From: Stephanodiscus triporus
Taxonomy: Eukaryota > Bacillariophyta > Thalassiosirophyceae > Thalassiosirales > Thalassiosiraceae
Reading direction: 5' to 3'
NCBI GenBank assembly: GCA_036939755.1
Contig: JALLAZ010001143.1
Coordinates: forward strand, 1 to 10,040
DNA length: 10,040 nt
Of the stretch, positions 1 to 6,857 are shown piece by piece. The notes beneath the pieces are model-generated. The model was not told the DNA's origin. It ran no database searches and saw only the letters and a list, made by a program, of their open reading frames with translations. Numbering within the stretch: the stretch's first letter is position 1; each line of letters begins with the position of its first letter. Both the position numbers and the translations under genes were made by a program.

Positions 1-1898
1 TAAAATTTAAAAATTTCTAAGAAAACCATACGTATCTTAGATCCAGTAAACTGTAGCTGAGATCCAGAACGAATATCTACATAAAATTTTAATTTGCGAG
101 ATCATTTCTGGTTGTTGTGAGGTTGCCTAGTCTGGTGCCATCCTCCCCCTTACTCTGTTGATTGTAACCCCAAGTAAAACCTCCTCCTTGCCCATGATGC
201 AATCATAAACCGGCCTGTTGTGGAGGTTGAGAGGACATTGGATGAAGGAGGGTGGTGGTTAGCATGATGAATTAAAAAATAAACAAAAATAAATAATGAA
301 AACAGAAGAACCCCCCCACAGCCACAGCAATGCGCTTGCATGGGATGTTGGCCATCTAGTTATAGATGGCTGCACGGAAGTGGTGCGTTGATTGGTGCAT
401 TGGGGGAGTCTGTGCAGGCCTGCGCATTGTGTTGGCGCATTGGTTTATTTTGTCAAAATTTGATGCGCTGAGGTCTGTAGCCTTAACAAAACGTAGCAAC
501 GCCATGGCAAAGGAGGGACACCTCAATTATGACATATCTGATGTCACTGTGCTTGCACGCGCTGATCCAACGCCAGGAAGGGGCTGGTATGGTTGGGTAT
601 TGGTGGCGTCGGACGTGTCATCAGAATTTTGTTTTGTTCGTCATGCCCGCGCTCTGATTGCGGCTCTGCAACCCCCCCCCACTTGATGGAAAGTAGACGG
701 CGTGACGTGATGAGTCTTGGGAGGGGGATGGGTGTCCTTGCCTGCCTTAAATACTTTGTGTTATCGAATTAAAATGCTTACAATGTCGAGAGAGACGGAA
801 GTGTCATCATCATCGCCCCCCACCTGCTCTTACTGTTACTAAGATTAAAGTTTTATTACAATACCCACAGAGTGCACTTTAATTTGTAATGCTTTTTGAA
901 TCAGGGTCAAATCGTTGTGAATTCAGTGAAATTGACAAATATCATTGTGCTTCCCTCCTGGTAACTGTAACGGACACCAACACCACTTCCACTCACAGCT
1001 GTTGCAGCAAATGAGAGTACAGAGACAATATCCTTGATTCTGCATTTAAAAACCACATGAGGTCTGCTGCCCCACATGATGACTGCAAAGCAACAAGCAA
1101 CAAAAAAGTGGCACCATATAAATAATGATGTTTTTGGTGTCAACACTATTTCTTGCTGCCACCTATCGGAAACGGCTGAAATGATGACGATGGTCATGTA
1201 TGAAGTTCATGTGGGACGATGGAAGTCATCAAATTTTTGCATCATTGTTGCAAGAGGTCCAATGCCTTCAGCCTAAAGCAAACCACCCCCAGGATCAACA
1301 CAGATTACAGATGCCATGTGCCCTTGGATGGATGTGGGCAGAGGAACAAAGGAGCAAGCAAGCGGAAGAGAGAGTACAACAAGATTGGACAATGAGTTGG
1401 GTCAATCTCTAGCAGTAGCAAACAATGTTGAATATTGTAAGATTGTGCCTTCCATGAGGTACAATTTTTATGTGTTGCCCACCCACTGCCAATGTAAAAT
1501 TGGGAATTGGGAGATGCAGTTGCAAGTTGCACGAAATGCAAGATGCAGCAGCATACTGAGTTTTCAGGAGTGAGCACCGTAAATGTGTGAGGATGCTTTC
1601 TCTGATTTTTCTTGCTGCTTTCTGTGCTAGGATCACCCAATGGTCATGGGTAGCTATGACTAGAGACTGGAGTATGAAAATGAAACACCACATGCTGATC
1701 CTCATCAAATCACATGCTTTGGTAGGTGATTGGTGACTGGTGGCATTGATAAGCACCACTATGCACTTCCCATAGCATATGCTTTGTGCTTTGGTTTATT
1801 GGTTACTGAGTTTCATCATGCCGGGTTGAATGAATTGATTTTAACTGCTCATCCTTGCAACCAAGAATATTATTTTGTCATCATGCTAACTACACAAA
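1..1898. other. Long stretch with no supported gene
   Basis: I see no gene here that I can defend. The longest open frames (for example 366-686 on the plus strand, 106 codons, and 1409-1759 on the minus strand, 116 codons) show no domain or motif. They also overlap open frames on the other strand or in other frames. The stretch is AT-rich with scattered C homopolymers: 7 C at 311-317, 9 C at 672-680 and 6 C at 816-821. A perfect short hairpin lies at 351-370. The last part (about 1740-1898) becomes more AT-rich toward the tRNA promoter. It could hold a decayed mobile element or a non-coding transcript, but nothing in the sequence identifies one. Confidence 0.5.
351..370. repeat. Perfect 8-bp inverted repeat (hairpin)
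   Basis: GCCATCTA at 351-358 and TAGATGGC at 363-370 are exact reverse complements around the 4-base loop GTTA. Two G-T wobble pairs (350/371 and 349/372) could extend the stem. It is not followed by a T run, so a terminator role is not indicated. It overlaps the ATG at 366 of an unsupported open frame. It could be a palindromic protein-binding site or chance. Confidence 0.5.
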
Positions 1899-1932
1899 TT
1901 ATAAACAAATATCTTTCATCTCAACACACAGT
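1899..1932 (+). promoter_or_regulatory. Upstream Pol III signals of the tRNA-Trp gene
   Basis: A TATA-like box, TTATAAAC, lies at 1899-1906, which is 34 to 27 bases before the first base of tRNA-Trp. A CAA-containing stretch (TCAACACACA, 1921-1930) sits just upstream of the gene. Plant tRNA genes often carry a TATA-like element near -30 and CAA triplets near the start site. The pattern matches, but the placement here is inference. Confidence 0.45.
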
Positions 1933-2005
1933 GGATGATTAGCTCAGTTGGTAGAGCATCGGATTCCAAATCCGAAAGTCGTCGGTTCAAGTCCGGCATC
2001 GTTCA
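1933..2005 (+). tRNA. tRNA-Trp (anticodon CCA)
   Basis: All four arms fold. The acceptor stem pairs 1933-1939 with 1998-2004 and includes two G-T wobbles. The D arm pairs GCTC (1942-1945) with GAGC (1954-1957). The anticodon stem TCGGA/TCCGA (1959-1963, 1971-1975) encloses the loop TTCCAAA, so the anticodon CCA is at 1966-1968. The T arm GTCGG/CCGGC (1981-1985, 1993-1997) has the loop TTCAAGT. The discriminator base is A2005, as expected for eukaryotic tRNA-Trp. The internal A box (TAGCTCAGTTGG, 1940-1951) matches the consensus and the B box is GGTTCAAGTCC (1984-1994). There is no intron and no encoded CCA tail, which suits a nuclear gene. It supplies tryptophan to cytoplasmic ribosomes. Confidence 0.96.
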
Positions 2006-2014
2006 CAGCGATTT

Positions 2015-2086
2015 TCCGCGATAGTATAGTGGCTAGTATCCCCGCCTGTCACGCGGGAGACCGGGGTTCGATTCCCCGTCGCGGAG
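2015..2086 (+). tRNA. tRNA-Asp (anticodon GTC)
   Basis: The acceptor stem TCCGCGA/TCGCGGA (2015-2021, 2079-2085) is fully paired. The D stem GTAT/GTAT (2024-2027, 2036-2039) uses two G-T pairs. The anticodon stem CCCGC/GCGGG (2041-2045, 2053-2057) encloses CTGTCAC, giving anticodon GTC at 2048-2050. The T arm CGGGG/CCCCG (2062-2066, 2074-2078) has the loop TTCGATT. The discriminator is G2086, the expected aspartate identity base. The B box GGTTCGATTCC (2065-2075) matches the consensus. The gene has no intron and no encoded CCA. It follows tRNA-Trp by only 9 nt on the same strand. Confidence 0.97.
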
Positions 2087-2087
2087 C

Positions 2088-2094
2088 TTTTTTT
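2088..2094 (+). terminator. Pol III terminator after tRNA-Asp
   Basis: A run of seven T begins one base after the tRNA-Asp discriminator, and a second run of five T follows at 2098-2102 as a possible backup. T runs of this length are standard RNA polymerase III stops. The tRNA-Trp gene has only TTTT at 2012-2015, and the last of these T bases is the first base of tRNA-Asp. Confidence 0.85.
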
Positions 2095-2151
2095 GCCTTT
2101 TTCACTCACACTTTTTTCGCCCAGTAATGAATGTGAGGTAAAGTAGTGACG

Positions 2152-2354
2152 ATGGAGGAGGAGACGATCGGTCTTGGATTCATCCCCCCCGCCGGTCGCG
2201 ATGGCGCGGACTCGAAGTATCACGGCGGCGATCTTTTGGCGTCGGGAGGAGCGACAACTACGACCACGACGTCGTTCGTGTCTGCCTCAGCGGGGAGGGA
2301 CGACGATGTCGTCGTCGACGATCACCACGACGGCCGTCGTTGCCATCGCGGCGG

Positions 2355-2385
<31 letters not shown>

Positions 2386-3925
2386 AACGCGGCCCGACCG
2401 TCCGGGCAATCGCCGTGGTCGTCGCCCCCGACGTCCGAATTCCTCCCCCCCCCGGCGCCTTCCGAATCCACGACGCAAGGAATGCGACGACGACGACGAC
2501 TGTGGCACGACTCGCCTCCCCCGGAGGCGGGGATGCCGTCCGCCGCGGTCGTTCCGTCGTTGGCGACTCCCACCTCCCGCCTCGTCGCATCGGCCCCCTC
2601 CTCCTCGTACTCGTCGTCGATGCAAATTCACGACGTTCCATCACGACCGCCGGTGCCGGAGGGCGGCGGGGACGCCTCCGCCGCCGTGGAAAGGGCGCGA
2701 GCGATAGCCATGCGCTTTCGAAAGGAGGACGAGGGCGCGGCGCCGATGCGATCGGGCGACGTCGACGTCATCCTCGACATGTCGATCCCCCACGATGTCG
2801 ATCACGCCGGACTCCGACGGGAGCACTTCGAACGAGAGCGCCTGAGGCTGGGCGCCTACCGACTTAAGAATCTCGAATACGTAATGAGGCGCGAGGAGGG
2901 GGAGCTGCGGAGGCACGTCGAGTGCATGGATCGAATGACGGATTACGAGGAACGATTGCAGCTGCAAAAGGAATTGCAGGACAGGCAACGGCGGGAGCTG
3001 CGCATGCGATTGGAGGAGAGGGAGCGACGGCGGGAAACGCGCGGCATCGCGAACGACGGAGGCGGGGGCATCGGGACGAGGGAACAGCGTCGTGCCGCGC
3101 GGGCGAGGGAGGCTCAGCATCTGGACGGCGGCGGCGGTACGTCGTCCGCGATCGAGGGAAAGGACGCGGACGGACCGTCGCGGACGTCGTTGTACCTCAC
3201 CAACCTCCCGGCGGACGGATCGACGACGGAACGCACCCTCCGTTCCCTCTTCGGCGCTTACGGGAGGTTGGATCGCGTCACCATGTACCGATGCCGATCG
3301 ACGGGCGAGCTAAAGGGGGACGGGCTGATCGTGTTCGGACGCGACGCCGTTGAGGAGCATCGTGTGAGGCGCCGCGTGGACGACGGGGCGGACCTAGTCG
3401 GGGCCGTCTGCGCGCAGGTGAGAGACTTTTTTTCTATTTTCGATGACGGCCCTTCATAATCCGATATCGGAGGAGCCTTTTGTGTGTGTTGTCGTACATG
3501 TTGTCATTGTTTTCGTTGGGAAATCCGGGCATTTGATTCATTTCTACATCCCAAGGCCGGAAAATCGCGTTTTGCTTCTTCCAACGTTGCCCTTGTGGAT
3601 TGATATTACTTTCTTTCGTGTGGCCCCGTGCGACTCTTATGATTTTGATGAGGACCGTTAGATGAATGGCGCAGAGCTACCCTGTGGGACCGTCATCGGC
3701 GTGCAACCTGCGCAAGTCGATTACAAAACGAAGTCGAAGAAAAATGGGGATCGGAATGGAACCGTTCCCGTGGAGCCCACCGATGAAACTTTGGAGGAGT
3801 CAAGAACATCGTCGAAAGCCGCATTAGGTGCGGCGACGGCGTCTGAGCAGTCCCGGGAAATGGAAGATAAGACTCCGGAAGATGAAGGAGATGATTTAGA
3901 TGACTTTTTTGCTTCTCTAGAGTGA
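2152..3925 (+). CDS. RRM-domain RNA-binding protein, two exons, 509 residues
   Basis: Exon 1 is 2152-3417 and exon 2 is 3662-3925; the 244-nt intron is in phase 0. The first ATG of the frame is 2152 (a GTG at 2146 is in frame but unlikely in a eukaryote). Residues 1-200 are low complexity (Ser, Pro, Gly, Asp), including six Asp then four Gly. Residues about 220-297 form a highly charged coiled coil rich in Arg, Glu and Leu. Residues about 345-444 form an RRM: RNP2 is LYLTNL (347-352) and RNP1 is KGDGLIVF (388-395). The last strand lies in exon 2 after MNGAEL. The KGDGL form of RNP1 recalls Tat-SF1/CUS2-type splicing factors, but that link is tentative. The segment between RNP1 and MNGAEL seems longer than usual. 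The C terminus is acidic (DDLDDFFASLE). Binding of RNA, probably in pre-mRNA processing, is inferred. The exons are far more GC-rich than the flanks. Confidence 0.88.
2347..2385. repeat. In-frame GAC/GGC trinucleotide repeat
   Basis: Six GAC codons (2356-2373) followed by four GGC codons (2374-2385) encode six Asp then four Gly in the disordered N-terminal part of the RRM protein. GC-rich triplet runs like this often vary in length between strains. Much of 2330-2640 is similarly biased to CGA/GAC/GGC triplets, which explains the long open frames in every frame of that stretch. Confidence 0.85.
3418..3661 (+). other. Spliceosomal intron in the RRM gene
   Basis: The donor is CAG|GTGAGA after 3417 and the acceptor is GTTAG|ATG before 3662. 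The intron is 244 nt and phase 0. Splicing joins VGAVCAQ to MNGAELPCG, which restores a continuous RRM with its last alpha helix and beta strand. Without splicing the frame stops at 3459 inside the domain. The intron is clearly more T-rich than the exons. There is little polypyrimidine tract next to the acceptor. Confidence 0.9.
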
Positions 3926-4332
3926 GGGAGGAAGCCTAGAAATCGCCCAATTAAGCTTCATGAGAAAATACCAGCATTGGCGTATAATATTCAATTCTCG
4001 ACTGGCTTTATGGAAGTATTTGAACAGCCCTCTCAACTGGCTTTATCGAAGCATTTGAACAGCCCTTCCAGGGAAAGAAATCCATCGGCCCGCGTGACGA
4101 ATCCATCGTTGTCGACTCGCACTACGACATCACCCTCTCTCTTCCACTCTCCACCTCCTATCCACTATCAGATCGACGCTGGGCAACGAAGGCGGGCATC
4201 AGTGGTGGGCGACGACAACAGCAGCGACACGGGGGGTGGTTAGCGGATATTGTTATGTTTGAGATGGCACTTCTACATTGTGTTGCGTGGGAGAGATGCG
4301 GCAATGGGAATTAAAGTGGGTATCGTACGTAG
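3926..4332. other. Downstream flank of the RRM gene
   Basis: This spacer presumably contains the 3' untranslated region. The open frame at 3977-4243 begins with TTG, is Ser/Thr/Pro-rich and has no domain, so I do not call it a gene. A 35-bp tandem duplication lies at 4001-4070. Confidence 0.4.
4001..4070. repeat. 35-bp tandem duplication, two copies
   Basis: Copy 1 is 4001-4035 and copy 2 is 4036-4070, directly abutting. Both start ACTGGCTTTAT and contain ATTTGAACAGCCC. By eye they differ at four of 35 positions, so the duplication has aged. It lies about 75 bp downstream of the RRM gene stop, probably in its 3' untranslated region. A length not divisible by three argues against coding use. 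Confidence 0.85.
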
Positions 4333-4452
4333 ATGAATGAATATTTTTCCCGTGTTAAGAAAATTTACGCCAATGAGGAGAAGATCGCTGAATTATTCGA
4401 CATCATAGAGTGCTTAACGAAATCGCTCCACGATGAGAGGTCTATCCACTAG
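4333..4452 (+). CDS. Doubtful 39-residue ORF
   Basis: ATG at 4333 to TAG at 4450-4452 encodes 39 residues, beginning MNEYFSRVKK and ending SLHDERSIH. The composition (charged, Leu/Ile spaced, no Cys cluster or Pro run) resembles a real amphipathic helix more than random AT-rich translation. I do not recognise it. An in-frame TAG directly precedes the ATG, so it is either complete or an exon entered by splicing at the AG at 4331-4332. The minus strand of the same stretch is also open (4616-4416), which weakens the case. Confidence 0.2.
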   Translation: MNEYFSRVKKIYANEEKIAELFDIIECLTKSLHDERSIH

Positions 4453-4879
4453 AGAGCATTCCAACATGCACTTGTCATTTGTCTTCCTATTATAATGCAA
4501 AACTTGTCCAATAGACACTCTTTTTGAAACATAATTAGACATGACGAGACTCATAACACATTTGATCACCTCATGATGGATCCAATATTTTTGGTTCCAG
4601 AAATATTGACACTTAAGCTACTTGAGGCATTGCTCTTGGCCATACCAATCATCAAGTGAGTTATGTTGATTGTCCAGCTCGAAGGAACCGAACATAGGAA
4701 CAATAATAGCAAAAAAACAACATCGATGGTGGTGAATGAAATTAATATGTACGTAGGCACTAATCAGCATTTTTTTACGTCGCCATCATTGATCACTCCA
4801 AATAGGAACTGATCGTAGGTCTAACACTATCAATTCATCGTCATGCTGAATTGAAATAATGATTTGAGGGTGCATGCTC
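4453..4879. other. AT-rich spacer without a supported gene
   Basis: I find no domain, RNA gene or clear repeat. On the minus strand one frame from the ATG at 4770 to a TAA at 4416 is broken by a single TAG (4620-4618), giving about 118 codons. It could be a decayed gene, but I recognise nothing in it. The right end presumably includes the 3' untranslated region of the minus-strand BTB gene. Confidence 0.35.
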
Positions 4880-5578
4880 TTAACTTTTCTCGCAAACCCA
4901 GAAAATTCCTCCACCCAGGTTGGGCGGCCCATAGGCATTGGTATTTACCAGCTTTAAACCAAAATACGCATGAAGGTACTTGTCAAGCAACTTGAGTTCT
5001 TCGGAGTCCATATCAGGCCTCTTATCATCGAAGAGCTTGTGACCCTTGGGAATGCTAACTCTAACACTAGTAGCTGCATTGTGAGTGAACTGGTTGTAAC
5101 ATTCAATCGCGAGGAGATACATCTCAAACTTCTTCTTGGCTTTTTCAAAGTCTTTAACAAACGATGTTGAGGTTCTGGCAAGAGACCCTTGATCAGTAAT
5201 GCGGTCTTTAAACGACGTTATGCCATAGTAATCAAGTTCTCGGTCGAACATGGAGCACGGGATAGTAACAGGAAGTTCAATGCTGCCATGATTCATTAAG
5301 TAGTAGCATAATCCATGAGTGCGTTGATCTAAGGATAAGAGCACACATGGATGTTTACTTTCAATGAAAAGGAAATCAGCTCACCTTCCACAGCGGAGAT
5401 ATTCCAGCACGTTCGCAAACAGATCACTGCTCCTATCAATGAAAACGGCCTTGTCCTAATTGTCGTTCCAGTTGTCGGACACAAGTTTTCCGAGCACCAT
5501 CTTGGAATGGCCGTCGATGAGAGCACGTGATACCAGGAAGTGCCTCCCTCCGACATTGAACTTGACAGTCTCTGTTTG
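4880..5578 (-). pseudogene. BTB/T1-domain (KCTD-like) gene, apparently inactivated
   Basis: Reading on the minus strand, the first recognised exon (about 5578-5385) encodes TVKFNVGGRHFLVSRALIDG and, further on, DKAVFIDRSSDLFANVLEYL, the hallmark of a T1-type BTB domain as in KCTD proteins and voltage-gated K channels. A 102-nt phase-2 intron (5384-5283) follows. Exon 2 (5282-4880) continues with IELPVTIP and FDRELDYYGI, completing the domain. It then adds about 110 residues of unrecognised C-terminal sequence with a Lys/Asp-rich middle. BTB/T1 domains make oligomers and often recruit substrates to cullin-3 ligases; that role is only family knowledge. Defects: an in-frame TAG at 5458-5456 between two conserved BTB strands, no ATG in frame, and a TAA at 5581-5579 directly upstream. 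A missing 5' exon is likely, and a mobile element lies 46 bp further upstream. Confidence 0.8.
5283..5384 (-). other. Intron of the BTB gene
   Basis: On the minus strand the donor is GGAAG|GTGAGC and the acceptor is TGGCAG|CATTG. The length is 102 nt and the phase is 2, so the split codon AG|C encodes Ser. Splicing joins EYLRCG to S-IELPV, exactly the expected continuity of the BTB fold. Without splicing, the ORF that starts at 5344 reads into intron sequence and loses the domain start. Confidence 0.85.
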
Positions 5579-5616
5579 TTACGAAATCAGATCTACATAG
5601 GTACTCAAAGTACTTA

Positions 5617-5624
5617 CTTTTATC
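5617..5624. repeat. Left target-site duplication CTTTTATC
   Basis: CTTTTATC at 5617-5624 directly abuts the left inverted repeat. It is repeated exactly at 6850-6857 next to the right inverted repeat. An 8-bp duplication is the length made by hAT transposases. Confidence 0.88.
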
Positions 5625-5642
5625 CTAGGTTGCATATTCCTG
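5625..5642 (+). repeat. Left terminal inverted repeat
   Basis: CTAGGTTGCATATTCCTG is the exact reverse complement of 6832-6849. Imperfect pairing extends further inward through shared CAGGAAT blocks. Confidence 0.9.
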
Positions 5643-5879
5643 CAGGAATCCTCCGGATTCCAGTGTTTTCCGTTCCTGTGGCACTTTTTCCACAGGAATC
5701 ACGATTCCTGTTCCGCCGTAACTTCTTTTTACCTCCTCAGAAATCCGGTCTGTACCGGGCCTACATATGTAGCCGTAGGAAGCTATGTAGGACTTGAAAA
5801 AGAACAATCCTAAGCCTCCTCTCTAGACTACAATACAATACAACATCACATGCCATGCTGTTGCCCCCGCGCTCCCTCT

Positions 5880-6170
5880 GTTGCCCCCGCTCCCTTCGTT
5901 GCCGCCACTGCGGTTGTCGCCGTGCCTCTGCCGCCGCCACCGCCATGACACCGCTGCTACTGCCGTGCAGCCGCCGCCTCTGCCACTGCCTCCTCTGTCG
6001 CCATCGTCCCAGCCGCTGCCTCTGTTGCCCCCGCTCCCTTTGTTGCCGCCGCCACTGCTGTTGCCACCATTGCCTCTGCCGCCGAGTCTGCCGCCACCTC
6101 CGCCGCCATGACACCGATGGTGCTGCTGTGCAGCCGCCACCTCTGCCACTGCCTCCTCTGTCACTATCTT
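5880..6170. repeat. Degenerate GC-rich tandem repeat in the transposon core
   Basis: Units of roughly 145-165 bp recur. CGCCATGACACCG at 5941-5953 returns at 6104-6116, an offset of 163. After it both copies run through GTGCAGCCGCC and CTCTGCCACTGCCTCCTCTG with few changes. TTGCCCCCGCTCCCTT also recurs at 5881 and 6024, an offset of about 143. A partial third unit follows to about 6250. The triplet bias (CTG, GCC, CCG) leaves all six frames open, so the long Ala/Arg/Leu/Pro-rich frames here on both strands are artefacts and not genes. Confidence 0.75.
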
Positions 6171-6589
6171 TGTTGCCGCTGCTGCCCCCCGCCACAATGC
6201 CAAGCCGCTGCTGGCGCCGCCACTGCCTCTGATGCTGCCACTACCACCACGATGCCACCCTCTGTCATTGCCATTGCCAGACACGGCTTTGCCCCTAGCC
6301 TGTTGTTGATTGTTGTTTGTTGTCTGCTGTTGTCTGCATCTGCCATTGCAATTGTCGTCACCAACGCGACATCAGCCAGCGCTTCCGCCATCAACACAGC
6401 CTCCTCTTCCAGTACCGTATCTGCCTCTTCAGCAGCCCTCCCCTTCAGGCCTGCTGGAGGCGCCAGCAGAGGACGGGGGCAGCGGACACCATGGTCAAGT
6501 CCTGTTCAGGAGAGAGGTTAAAAATGTCTATTTTAGTCCATATTTTACTTTACAAAGTGCCTTCTTTAGTCGCTGGCCTGAGCCAGACA

Positions 6590-6831
6590 GATTTCGGCGG
6601 GAACAGGAATCCTCCAGAATCCTCCAGAATCCTGAGTAAATACAGGAATTCCTGCCCACAGAAATTCCTGCGAAAAATTCCTGTAAAATCGGAAAAAAAC
6701 CGGAATTCCTGTGACCCCTCCAAAAACACATTCCTGTGAAAAATTCCTCCGGAAAACACAGGAAAAAAAAGAAATCCTCAGGAATCCTGTCAGGAATGGT
6801 TTTTTTGATCCAAAAAATAAATTCCTGAAAA
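6590..6831. repeat. Right subterminal array of ATTCCTG/CAGGAAT motifs
   Basis: About eleven copies of the 7-mer, in both orientations, lie between 6600 and the element end, including the palindrome CAGGAATTCCTG near 6642-6653. The left arm (5637-5730) has four. Multiple short subterminal motifs are a known feature of hAT elements, where they bind transposase. That role is inferred here. Confidence 0.7.
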
Positions 6832-6849
6832 CAGGAATATGCAACCTAG
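6832..6849 (-). repeat. Right terminal inverted repeat
   Basis: CAGGAATATGCAACCTAG, the exact reverse complement of 5625-5642, ends the element immediately before the right copy of CTTTTATC. Confidence 0.9.
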
Positions 6850-6857
6850 CTTTTATC
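6850..6857. repeat. Right target-site duplication CTTTTATC
   Basis: This is an exact copy of 5617-5624, adjacent to the right inverted repeat. Removing the element and one copy rejoins AAAGTACTTACTTTTATC to TACCTGTCC. Confidence 0.88.

Larger units (their letters stand above)
5625..6849. mobile_element. 1,225-bp non-autonomous TIR transposon, hAT-like by 8-bp target duplication
   Basis: The ends are perfect 18-bp inverted repeats, CTAGGTTGCATATTCCTG at 5625-5642 and its complement at 6832-6849, flanked by the exact 8-bp direct repeat CTTTTATC. Weaker inverted similarity continues inward: CGGCGGGAACAGGAATC near 6593-6609 is matched, less one G, on the minus strand near 5711-5726. Both arms carry many ATTCCTG/CAGGAAT motifs, four on the left and eleven on the right by eye. 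The core (about 5855-6260) is GC-rich degenerate triplet sequence. No transposase, zinc finger or other protein domain is visible, so it would need an enzyme supplied from elsewhere. The hAT assignment rests on the 8-bp duplication. The duplication does not fit the usual hAT site consensus well, so another superfamily is possible. Both copies of the duplication are intact, which suggests a fairly recent insertion. Confidence 0.85.

Noticed and set aside
366..686. A 106-codon plus-strand ORF, MAARKWCVDW and onward
   Set aside because: No domain, odd Cys/Trp-rich start, ends in a C homopolymer. It may be chance; there is no support beyond length.
2146..2151. GTG at 2146 as the start of the RRM protein
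   Set aside because: It is in frame but two codons before an ATG. Eukaryotic translation would normally use the ATG at 2152.
2174..3353. Other open frames over exon 1 of the RRM gene, both strands, up to 177 codons
   Set aside because: They are shadows of the GC-rich coding exon. Only the frame starting at 2152 gives an RRM with RNP1 and RNP2 and splices in frame.
5329..5556. A 75-codon minus-strand ORF beginning at the ATG within the BTB exon
   Set aside because: It is out of frame with the BTB domain. The correct frame reads TVKFNVGGRHF and joins exon 2 by splicing.
5761..6521. Several long Ala/Arg/Leu/Gly/Gln-rich open frames on both strands, up to 153 codons
   Set aside because: They come from a GC-rich triplet repeat inside the transposon that leaves all frames open. 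None shows a domain and they overlap each other completely.
6528..6844. Minus-strand frames with repeated FSQEF/RIPVF-like peptides in the right transposon arm
   Set aside because: The repeating peptides simply translate the ATTCCTG/CAGGAAT motif array. Three overlapping frames show the same effect.
5617..6857. Reading the inverted-repeat segment as a CRISPR array or an assembly inversion artefact
   Set aside because: The repeats are not regularly spaced, and the exact 8-bp direct duplication outside the inverted ends is what transposition makes.
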